Below, piece after piece: positions 1 to 6,454 of a stretch of 21,251 nucleotides of DNA. Source of the stretch: Planctomycetaceae bacterium UBA2671 (GTDB lineage: Bacteria > Planctomycetota > Planctomycetia > Planctomycetales > Planctomycetaceae); the NCBI GenBank assembly GCA_002359185.1, contig DEML01000125.1, positions 1-21,251 of the forward strand, written 5' to 3'. The notes below the pieces were generated by a model. The model ran no database searches, was not told the DNA's origin, and was given only the letters and a program-made list of their open reading frames with translations. The position numbers and the translations under genes are program-made. The stretch's first letter is position 1, and every line of letters starts with the position of its first letter.

Positions 1-37
1 AGGGTTATGCAGGGACGACTAAAATAATTTTTGAAAC

Positions 38-144
38 CACTAAGGCACGAAGACACAAAGAGTTTTATGAATCATGAACATCTATAACAAAACATCCTGA
101 TGGATTTGAGGAAATGGTGTTACAGAACTCTTCGTGCCTTCGTG
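38..144. repeat. Imperfect inverted repeat, GGCACGAAG type
   Basis: CACTAAGGCACGAAGA (38-53) pairs with TCTTCGTGCCTTCGTG (129-144) at 15 of 16 positions, with a spacer of about 75 bases. The arms resemble the AAGGCACGAAG-type intergenic repeats seen in several bacterial genomes. No coding function is visible. It is probably a decayed copy of an interspersed palindromic element. Confidence 0.5.
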
Positions 145-295
145 ATAAAAACAATCTGATAAACTATAGCCGTTTCCATGAATGCGTAGGGGATGATTGA
201 CTGGAAATACAGGGCTCAAACCACCCAAAAAAACCGCTATCGTAATCTGCAAACTGCAGTAAATCCATTTTCTTATCTGTTGATCTCTTGTTTCC

Positions 296-313
296 CTTGG
301 CGTCTTGGCGGTT
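296..313 (+). repeat. Short interspersed repeat, CTTGGCGTCTTGGCGG type, copy 1
   Basis: CTTGGCGTCTTGGCGGTT occurs here and again at 19928-19945 with a single change (G to A at position 7). Both copies are intergenic and lie near palindromic repeats. It contains an internal tandem-like duplication (CTTGGCG, TCTTGGCG). Confidence 0.5.
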
Positions 314-402
314 TATTCCTATCAAGTTGGAGTCGGAAACACTCTGTTGATTTGAGTATTTGCGAAACCAGCTTCTTTAAGTTACATCATAGAACGACTT
401 CC

Positions 403-1380
403 TTACTCATAGATCGGGAAGAACGTATTGAAAGCCGATTCTGCAAAATCGCCGGGATCGTTGAAGCGTCGGTTTTGATTCAAAGCCGAGATCGCATGCA
501 TTTCGCCAGGTGTCAGTTCAAAGTCGAATATGGAAATGTTTTCGATGAGTCTTTCAGGATTCTCCGTTTTCGGCACTATCGCAGTTCCCCGCTGCACGCC
601 CCAGCGAAGGACAACCTGAGCAGGAGTTTTTCCCTGTTGTTTGGCTGCCGCTTTTACGATCGGTTGAGTCAGCACGGATTCCTCCTGAGAAGCCATGTCG
701 AGTGAGAGATAGGACAACGCTCCTAACGGAGAAAAAGCCGTCACTGCAATCTCTTCTTCTTTGCAATAGCGAATCAGTTTTTCCTGGGTGAGGTAAGGGT
801 GGGATTCAATTTGCAGCACAGCCGGGCGAATTCGAGCATAACTGAGCAGGTCACGTATCAGGGATGTCCCGAAGTTTGAAATGCCAATATTCTTGACCAG
901 CCCGCCATCGACGAGTTCTTCCATCGCCTGCCAGGTTTCTGAAATGGGTACTGGAGTGGCTTCCATTTTCGGATGCTCGGCTTCAGGATCGAAGAACCAG
1001 CCGGGAGGATATCGTTTTTCAATCGGCACGTACTTCAACGAAATCGGGAAGTGTATCAGATACAAATCGAGCTGATCGACCTGCAGATCGTGCAATGATT
1101 TTTTGCAGGCTTCTTCCACATGCTCAGGAGCGTGAAACGTGTTCCACAGTTTGGATGTCAGCCACAAATCGTCCCGCTGACATCGTCCCTCTTTCAAAAC
1201 AGAAGCAATCCCCTGCCCCACTTCAGTTTCATTGCCGTAATCGCAGGCGCAGTCAAAATGTCGATAACCTGCTTCGACCGCTTGTTCAACAAGCTTAGGG
1301 ATTTTCTGCGGATCGACTTTCCAGAAACCATAACCAAGTTGCGGGAGTTGATCGCCTGTGTTGAGTTTGAGGTATTCCAT
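403..1380 (-). CDS. Aldo/keto reductase, xylose-reductase-like
   Basis: A 325-residue NAD(P)H-dependent carbonyl reductase of the aldo/keto reductase superfamily, expected to be a cytoplasmic (beta/alpha)8 barrel that reduces aldehydes or aldoses to alcohols. The catalytic tetrad is complete: Asp43, Tyr48 (in CDYGNE), Lys77 (TSKLWN) and His110 (LIHFP). The coenzyme-binding segment VPKTENPERLIEN (269-281) offers Lys271, Asn274 and Arg277. The C-terminal NRRFNDPG (303-310) followed by FFPIYE resembles the D-xylose reductase branch, and length is normal for the family. The start is the ATG at 1380; the ribosome binding site is weak. It is the last gene of the minus-strand run, separated from asnB by a large hairpin (1433-1513), so it may have its own promoter. 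The substrate cannot be read from sequence. Confidence 0.9.
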   Translation of the reverse strand: MEYLKLNTGDQLPQLGYGFWKVDPQKIPKLVEQAVEAGYRHFDCACDYGNETEVGQGIASVLKEGRCQRDDLWLTSKLWNTFHAPEHVEEACKKSLHDLQVDQLDLYLIHFPISLKYVPIEKRYPPGWFFDPEAEHPKMEATPVPISETWQAMEELVDGGLVKNIGISNFGTSLIRDLLSYARIRPAVLQIESHPYLTQEKLIRYCKEEEIAVTAFSPLGALSYLSLDMASQEESVLTQPIVKAAAKQQGKTPAQVVLRWGVQRGTAIVPKTENPERLIENISIFDFELTPGEMHAISALNQNRRFNDPGDFAESAFNTFFPIYE

Positions 1381-1432
1381 AGTTGGCTTACTTGAATTGA
1401 ATATAGTCTGTCAGAAAATAATTGAAACGAGG

Positions 1433-1513
1433 GTGGCGGGGGCGCACCGCTTTAGCGGAAGCCCCCGGAAGTACTATTGTTCGGGGGCTTCTCTTCGAGA
1501 GCGCCCCCGCCAC
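1433..1513. repeat. Long GC-rich nested hairpin between asnB and the reductase
   Basis: Outer arms GTGGCGGGGGCGC (1433-1445) and GCGCCCCCGCCAC (1501-1513) are perfect 13-bp complements. Inside, GAAGCCCCCG (1458-1467) pairs with CGGGGGCTTC (1482-1491), and CGCTTTAGCG (1448-1457) is a small hairpin of its own. The whole can fold as a branched cruciform. It begins 17 bases after the asnB stop on the minus strand, so it could end asnB transcription or protect the transcript 3' end, but no T-run follows directly. It looks like a REP/BIME-type intergenic element. Confidence 0.75.
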
Positions 1514-1530
1514 ACCATGTTGACTTAACT

Positions 1531-3462
1531 TCAAACGCCAGTCCAGTCTGGTAAATCACAGAGAGTTGGATCGATGTAGAGGTGGTGCCATAATTGTGTC
1601 GAAAGAGTTGCCATCAAGCCCATATCGAGAACATAACGCCGCATGGAACGCTTTCCGCCTCGTTTTTGAATCTCAATCGCCCGCTGAACCCCCTTGGGAT
1701 TGAAGTAACCGGTTTTCCTCAAGGCTTCTTCACTGAGCAATTGAGAGACCCAGCCTGGAGAACCTGGAGACAGGAAATTCGCCATCAGATGAGCGCGAAA
1801 CATGGTTTTCGGACGCCCGGAAATTTGCGTCGGCAAAGTGCGGGCGGCGACCTGGCGCAGCAGCCATTTGTTCTCGCCTTTTCGCAATTTCATATCCACC
1901 GGAAGTTGCGAACAGAATTCGACCAGAGATTCATCCAGAAATGGATAACGTCCTTCGACGGAACTGTTCATTGTGATGCGATCCCCTTTGCCAGCCAGCA
2001 ATAAGCCAGGCAGCATAATTTTAAAGCCGGCATAAAGTGATTGATTTAATGACGACCATTTGCGAATGCGGTCATCGCAATTACCCGGAACATCTTCGTA
2101 AGGAGAATAGTCTCCGACGGCTTTCCACATTTGGTCGGAATAGAGGACTTCGCGAGACTGGCCAATCAATTCATAGGAAGTTTGCTGGGCAATGCGTGTG
2201 CCATGAAATGCCGCCATCGGCGCCTGATGCTTTCGTCCGCCTCCTGTGATCAGCGGAAAGATTCCCCGGAAGAGCCTCGGCAGGGGATGGCCGGGAAAAT
2301 GAAATTTTTGAGCCATGCGAAACCAGATATAACCAGCCAGCAACTCATCGGCTCCTTCTCCAGTCAATGCAACTTTAAAGCCTCGTTCATGAACCCTCTT
2401 GGCCAGCATCATCAGACAGGCGGTTGAAGTATCAAAAATCGGACCTTCGGTGGCAACGATTTGTTCGGGAAACGCCTTAGCAATTTCAGATGGTTTGATG
2501 CTCAGGACATCAATCGGACAATTGAGGACCCTGGCCGACTCCTCAGCCTGTTCCCGTTCATCAACAGGGCCGGAATCTTCCAGAGAAAGCGTAAATGCCT
2601 GGATCGGTTTTTCGCGAACACGCGAGACTGTTCCGAGAATTGTCGTCGAATCGAGACCTCCACTGATATAACAGCAGACGGGAACTTCGCTGAATAATCG
2701 TCTGCGAACAGAGGCTTCCAGAATTTCCGCAAACTCTTCTTCGGCCTGTTTTGGATTCTTAAATTGGCGTTCGTCCCCGGCATCAGGAAAGTCGAGGTCC
2801 CAATAGCAGCGGACATTCATCTTCCCATTTTCGACCGTCAATTGATGGCCGGGTGGCAGCATGTGGATGCCTTCAAAGCAGGTTCGGCGCGTCGGCATAC
2901 AGAAGAAGTTGAAGAAGTAATCGAGACCAAGTCGATCCGGTTGAGCGTTGACGAGTCCGCTTGCCAGTAGACCGCGGATCTCTGAAGACCACAGCAACCA
3001 GTTCCCCACAACCGTATAATACAGTGGAGAAATCCCGGCTCGGTCGCGACCTAACAGTAGCTTGCGTTTGTTTTTATCCCAGACACATGCAGCAAATTGC
3101 CCGCGAGCCTTCAGGAAGACATCCTCGCCATGTTCTTCATACAGATGCGCCCACGCTTCAGTATCACAATGCGTTTTGAACGTGTGACCTTTTTGCGTGA
3201 GTTGTTCCCTAAGAATTGGAAAGTCGAAGAGTTCGCCGTTGAAGGCGACCTGAATTTGACCATCTTCATTACTGATCGGCTGACGGCCGTGAGCAACATC
3301 AATAATGGCGAGTCGACGGGCCCCAATTGCTATGCCAGGCTCGTAGTACTGATGTTCGTCGTCGGGACCGCGATGCTGAATCGCCTGACACATCTTTTCC
3401 AGTGTTGAAGCCGGAAACTCGGGCCTCCCATCCAGCGAAATCGCACCGACTATACCGCACAC
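1531..3462 (-). CDS. asnB: Asparagine synthetase (glutamine-hydrolysing)
   Basis: A 643-residue class II glutamine amidotransferase fused to an ATP-dependent synthetase, making asparagine from aspartate, glutamine and ATP in the cytoplasm. The start is set at the GTG at 3462, not the in-frame ATG at 3483, because class II amidotransferases need Cys at position 2 as the N-terminal nucleophile: the protein then begins (M)CGIVGAI. A GGAGGG site 8 bases upstream of the GTG supports this. The glutaminase domain covers about 1-210, with HRGPDD, FNGELFDF and GRDRAGISPLYY. The synthetase domain follows, with the ATP pyrophosphatase loop SGGLDS (267-272). Length fits the longer bacterial AsnB type. 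A probable terminator lies upstream and a GC-rich hairpin downstream, suggesting a single-gene transcript. Amidation of another substrate cannot be excluded. Confidence 0.93.
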   Translation of the reverse strand: MCGIVGAISLDGRPEFPASTLEKMCQAIQHRGPDDEHQYYEPGIAIGARRLAIIDVAHGRQPISNEDGQIQVAFNGELFDFPILREQLTQKGHTFKTHCDTEAWAHLYEEHGEDVFLKARGQFAACVWDKNKRKLLLGRDRAGISPLYYTVVGNWLLWSSEIRGLLASGLVNAQPDRLGLDYFFNFFCMPTRRTCFEGIHMLPPGHQLTVENGKMNVRCYWDLDFPDAGDERQFKNPKQAEEEFAEILEASVRRRLFSEVPVCCYISGGLDSTTILGTVSRVREKPIQAFTLSLEDSGPVDEREQAEESARVLNCPIDVLSIKPSEIAKAFPEQIVATEGPIFDTSTACLMMLAKRVHERGFKVALTGEGADELLAGYIWFRMAQKFHFPGHPLPRLFRGIFPLITGGGRKHQAPMAAFHGTRIAQQTSYELIGQSREVLYSDQMWKAVGDYSPYEDVPGNCDDRIRKWSSLNQSLYAGFKIMLPGLLLAGKGDRITMNSSVEGRYPFLDESLVEFCSQLPVDMKLRKGENKWLLRQVAARTLPTQISGRPKTMFRAHLMANFLSPGSPGWVSQLLSEEALRKTGYFNPKGVQRAIEIQKRGGKRSMRRYVLDMGLMATLSTQLWHHLYIDPTLCDLPDWTGV

Positions 3463-3470
3463 AAACAGCA

Positions 3471-3476
3471 CCCTCC
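3471..3476 (-). promoter_or_regulatory. Ribosome binding site deciding the asnB start
   Basis: On the minus strand GGAGGG lies 8 bases before the GTG at 3462, an ideal distance. It is inside the open frame of the upstream ATG (3483), which therefore is unlikely to be the real start. Confidence 0.75.
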
Positions 3477-3506
3477 AGGACATAGATCAGCGTCACGGAG
3501 AGATAC

Positions 3507-3545
3507 AAAACTCATCAACTCCGTGAGAGCATGAAAGTTGATGAG
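3507..3545 (-). terminator. Probable intrinsic terminator after the ketosynthase-like gene
   Basis: CTCATCAACT (3511-3520) and AGTTGATGAG (3536-3545) are perfect 10-bp complements with a 15-base loop. On the minus strand the 3' arm is followed directly by TTTTG. The hairpin starts about 20 bases after the stop of the ketosynthase-like gene and lies upstream of asnB. The stem is AT-rich, so strength is uncertain. Confidence 0.5.
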
Positions 3546-3564
3546 ATGCAGATTAACATTTCAA

Positions 3565-4854
3565 TTAGACGGCGCGAAGCAGGGCAGCAGTGCTTTGGCC
3601 CATCGAAGTCCGATTCACACTCATGGCGAGCGAATTGTACAGTGGTCGAGATTGATCACGAACCACGTTCAAGCGACAACCCGGATCGGGAGTTTCGTAA
3701 TTTAGAGTGACTGGCAACTCGCGGTGGTGCATCGCGAGAATCGAACCAGCCAGTTCGACAGCTCCGGTTCCGGCATCGAATTGACCGAAATAACTCCCCA
3801 GGGCTATCACAGAAAGTTTTGAAGCAGCTGAGCCCATCGCACGGTGATATGCAGAAGCCTCGACGAGATCGTCTCGCTGAGTACTCTTACCGTGTGCGTT
3901 GATGTGACCGATTTCTTCGGGCCGAATACCGGTTCGTCGGATGATCGAACTGATGGAAGCAACCAGGCCAGCCCCGGAATTTTTCGGATCGTTTGTTCGG
4001 CCATCGCAACCAGAACCAACCGCCATCAGCTCCGCGTAGATATTCGCTCCGCGTCGGACAGCATGTTCGTAACTTTCAAGGACGAAGACCGCAGCGCCTT
4101 CGCCAACAACGGTCCCATCTCGATCACGATCGAAAGGACGGCAGGCACGCTCAGGATCGTCAACACGACGTGTCAGGCTCTCGAAAGAGTTGAAACGAGC
4201 GACATCGAAGGGATCAGTCGCGGAACTGGCTGCTCCGACAATCATGCAGTCGGCAGCACCACGTTGAATCGTTCCCATGGCTTCGGACATCGCGAGCAAT
4301 GCAGAAGATTCCCTGCTCGTAATCGTGTTGTTATGACATCGGGCATCGTGCTCGATGGCGACATGACAGGCTGGCATATTCGGCAATTGGCGCAGCAACC
4401 AGAGTGGTGGAATTTTCCCCATCCGCTCTTCGCCCCAGCGATCAAACTGATCCAGTTGATTTCCGCCACCATCATTGCGGGCGGCAGCGACGAGTTCTTC
4501 CGGAGTCGAAGAAATGTGGCCAGCACCGAAAACGACGCCGAGGCGGTTTGGATCAACCTGTCCGCTTTTCAGTCCCGCATCTTTCATGCTCATGTTGGCA
4601 GCTGCGACACCAAGCTGAACATCCCGGCTCATCACTTTGATGGATTTGCGATTGAAGATGTGCTCGTAGGGATCGAAATCGTGGATTTCGGCTCCAATTT
4701 TGGAGGGTAATCGCGAAGAGGGGACGGATTTTAAGGGCCCCACACCGGATCTAGCCTCTACCAGGCTTTTCCAGAATGCCTGTTTTCCGATCCCGATTGG
4801 AGAAACAACACCGACGCCCGTAATGACTACGGGGCTTACCTGATGTGATATCAT
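3565..4854 (-). CDS. Beta-ketoacyl-ACP synthase-like protein lacking catalytic residues (KS-beta-like)
   Basis: A 429-residue thiolase-fold protein of the FabF/KAS II family. The fold is clear: ITGVGVVSPIG at 11-21, PFDRDRDGTVVGEGAAVFVLE at 240-260 and INAHGKST at 318-325. The active site is not normal. Aligning ITSRESSALLAMSEA (178-192) with the FabF nucleophile segment puts Glu182 where the catalytic Cys should be. His321 of the NAHG motif remains, but the active-site Lys becomes Gly353, the second His becomes Gln358 (SYFGQFDAGTGAVE), and the C-terminal GFGG loop reads RTSMGQ (415-420). Ordinary condensation is therefore unlikely. Chain-length factors (KS-beta) and KSQ domains also replace the Cys, usually with Gln, so a non-catalytic or decarboxylating partner role is possible. 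No KS-alpha, acyl carrier protein or ketoreductase partner lies nearby. Confidence 0.85.
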   Translation of the reverse strand: MISHQVSPVVITGVGVVSPIGIGKQAFWKSLVEARSGVGPLKSVPSSRLPSKIGAEIHDFDPYEHIFNRKSIKVMSRDVQLGVAAANMSMKDAGLKSGQVDPNRLGVVFGAGHISSTPEELVAAARNDGGGNQLDQFDRWGEERMGKIPPLWLLRQLPNMPACHVAIEHDARCHNNTITSRESSALLAMSEAMGTIQRGAADCMIVGAASSATDPFDVARFNSFESLTRRVDDPERACRPFDRDRDGTVVGEGAAVFVLESYEHAVRRGANIYAELMAVGSGCDGRTNDPKNSGAGLVASISSIIRRTGIRPEEIGHINAHGKSTQRDDLVEASAYHRAMGSAASKLSVIALGSYFGQFDAGTGAVELAGSILAMHHRELPVTLNYETPDPGCRLNVVRDQSRPLYNSLAMSVNRTSMGQSTAALLRAV

Positions 4855-5478
4855 GTCCAGCCTGACCCTGTGATATGCGTCTGCACATCTCTGCGAAAAC
4901 GTAAATGTTTCCCGACGACTAAAGTGGCCGTCCGCAATCAGAAATTGATCAAAACGTCATCCTGAATTAATCAACTTAAGCTGCGCCATTCCCGACTGAC
5001 AATTCGTTGGTCCCATGTCAGTCAAAAACGTGATTTAAAGGTGTGTCACTTGATAATCATCCAACACCCTAACCGCATGGAGTGCAGTCAGTTGAGGAAT
5101 CTATCAATTCAAAGGTGTGGCTTAATTGTTTGGTCAAACAATTAAGTCGAGTGAGGAATAAGTGAGAGGGCGTCCGTGAACTCCCAGCCAAATTCAGTTT
5201 CCTGTCCGGTTATTGGTCCCTGATCAACCAGCAGGAATAATCTGTAAATACCTGTTTTTTGCGTCACCCAGTCAAAGACCCCTCTTCAATTGGGAATTTA
5301 CGACACATCGACAAACTTTTACTGATACCATATTTCACTCTATATCCTCTATTGTGTCAAGCCTGAAGTTGAGGATTTTGAGAGTTAGAAGGTCAAAAAC
5401 CGTGATTCTGAGCACCATTCGATCGCAGACTCATTACTCGCATAATATCCCTGGAGATGTAGAGTTTAGCTCGCTTTT
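4855..5478. other. 624-base intergenic region upstream of the ketosynthase-like gene
   Basis: This gap lies downstream of tsaE and upstream of the ketosynthase-like gene, both on the minus strand. I see no credible gene in it. A plus-strand frame from 5213 to 5530 runs into tsaE antisense and has no recognisable features. Two dyads are visible: GACTGACA (4994-5001) with TGTCAGTC (5016-5023), and a 12-bp palindrome at 5121-5146. The stretch is AT-rich and could hold a regulated promoter, a small RNA or the remains of a gene. Confidence 0.5.
5121..5146. promoter_or_regulatory. 12-bp perfect palindrome, possible operator
   Basis: CTTAATTGTTTG (5121-5132) and CAAACAATTAAG (5135-5146) are perfect complements separated by GT. 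No T-run follows on either strand, so a terminator is unlikely. The near-continuous symmetry and AT-rich sequence resemble a binding site for a dimeric repressor. It lies about 270 bases upstream of the ketosynthase-like start and about 330 bases beyond the tsaE stop. No regulator gene is adjacent. Confidence 0.4.
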
Positions 5479-5967
5479 CTACTCTGATGCGGTCAATTTC
5501 CCCAGAATAATGCTGGATTTATCCCCATAGGCATTCAGAATAATCTCTCTTGCTTCTTCGCCAGTGGACAAAAAATTGATCTCCAGACGGTCCTCAGGAA
5601 GCGATTCTGTAAATCGATTCGACCATTCCACAAGACAGATCCCCTGCCCCTCAAACAGTTCTTCGGCTCCAATTTCTTCCAATTCATCTTCCGTTTCGAC
5701 TCGATACAAATCGAAATGATGCAGCAAATAATCTCCCAGATAGTGCTGCACGATGACATATGTCGGACTATTGACGCTGTTAGGTTCTACACCCAGCGTC
5801 TCGGCAAACTTGCGAACAAAGCAGGTTTTACCGGCACCTAACGATCCATTCAGGCCAATCACCATACCGGGTTCCACCAGCACCGCCAGTTGCTGAGCCA
5901 GTAATTCGGTTTCACGAACAGACGAACTTGTTCTGGAAATGGTTTTTAATGGGTTTGAATTATTCAT
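5479..5967 (-). CDS. tsaE: tRNA threonylcarbamoyladenosine biosynthesis ATPase TsaE
   Basis: A 162-residue cytoplasmic P-loop ATPase that works with TsaB and TsaD to make the t6A modification at position 37 of ANN-decoding tRNAs. The Walker A motif GSLGAGKT is at 41-48, preceded by VIGLN. Family signatures follow: SPTYVIVQHY (67-76), HFDLYRVE (84-91) and the LVEW segment (112-115) used in nucleotide binding and hydrolysis. Length is typical. The start is the ATG at 5967; no strong ribosome binding site is seen. It is transcribed away from the DUF485/symporter pair across a 232-base divergent region. TsaB and TsaD genes are not in the window. Confidence 0.93.
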   Translation of the reverse strand: MNNSNPLKTISRTSSSVRETELLAQQLAVLVEPGMVIGLNGSLGAGKTCFVRKFAETLGVEPNSVNSPTYVIVQHYLGDYLLHHFDLYRVETEDELEEIGAEELFEGQGICLVEWSNRFTESLPEDRLEINFLSTGEEAREIILNAYGDKSSIILGKLTASE

Positions 5968-6199
5968 ACTGCAAATTCAATCTGTTTTGCGAAAAGCCTG
6001 CACATTTCAAGACCGTGCCATCACGTCCCCTCGTTTGCAATCAATTCCCTGCTTAGCAGTCATCAATCATTGCGAGTTCGATGTTTTTAGCAAACTCGGT
6101 TTTCCCGGGAAAGTGGGGACGTTATGCTGACCACTCACATCAAACTTTCATGATGTCTCAATTCGATGTAGTCACTCCGCAAAGTTTCAAAGGGTCACC

Positions 6200-6454
6200 A
6201 TGCTCAGTACACATAATGGTCGGATTGCGATGACGCTGTTTGTCATCTATCTGATCTTTTATTCCGGATTCATGTTAATAAACGTGTTTACACCTCAATG
6301 GATGGAATGGACCCCGCTGGCGGGAGTGAATCTGGCGATCTGGTATGGATTTGGTCTGATTGGCTTGGCCATCTTTCTGGCGTTTTTGTATGGCTCGCTC
6401 TGTCGTCCTGTAAAGTCAACTTCTGTCGACAAAAGCAAGGAGGGACAGGCATGA
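6200..6454 (+). CDS. DUF485 small membrane protein, symporter partner
   Basis: An 84-residue inner-membrane protein with two hydrophobic segments (about 10-30 and 43-66) and a short charged C-terminus. The pattern RIAMTLFVIYLIFYSGF followed by GVNLAIWYGFGLIG matches the DUF485 family (Escherichia coli YjcH), normally encoded next to acetate-type symporters. It is shorter than YjcH at the N-terminus. AAGGG precedes the ATG at 6200. The stop overlaps the start of the symporter gene as ATGA (6451-6454), so the two are translationally coupled. The family's exact role is unsettled; assembly or regulation of the transporter is the usual assumption. Confidence 0.85.
   Translation: MLSTHNGRIAMTLFVIYLIFYSGFMLINVFTPQWMEWTPLAGVNLAIWYGFGLIGLAIFLAFLYGSLCRPVKSTSVDKSKEGQA

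Larger units (their letters stand above)
1..402. other. Intergenic region with degenerate repeats
   Basis: No convincing gene is visible in these 402 bases. The stretch lies downstream of the minus-strand aldo/keto reductase and runs off the window edge. It holds an imperfect inverted repeat (38-53 with 129-144) and a CTTGGCGTCTTGGCGGTT element (296-313) that recurs near 19928. The plus-strand open frame starting at 193 continues antisense into the reductase gene, resembles no protein family and is treated as spurious. Confidence 0.6.

Noticed and set aside
193..705. A 170-codon plus-strand open frame starting in the intergenic region
   Set aside because: More than half is antisense to the aldo/keto reductase; composition is irregular and no domain is visible.
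4333..4338. Cys173 (DARCHNN) as the ketosynthase nucleophile
   Set aside because: It is nine residues too far from the conserved AADCMIVGAAS segment; spacing from that anchor puts Glu182 at the catalytic position.
3844..4710. A 288-codon plus-strand open frame
   Set aside because: It lies wholly antisense to the ketosynthase-like gene, has no recognisable domain, and the opposite strand shows clear family motifs.
5213..5530. A 105-codon plus-strand open frame in the 624-base gap
   Set aside because: No ribosome binding site, no recognisable motif, and it ends antisense to the tsaE 3' end.
6298..6450. A longer symporter reading from the ATG at 6298
   Set aside because: The extra 51 residues are encoded inside the DUF485 gene in another frame, and the ATGA overlap with AGGAGG at 6451 is the better start.
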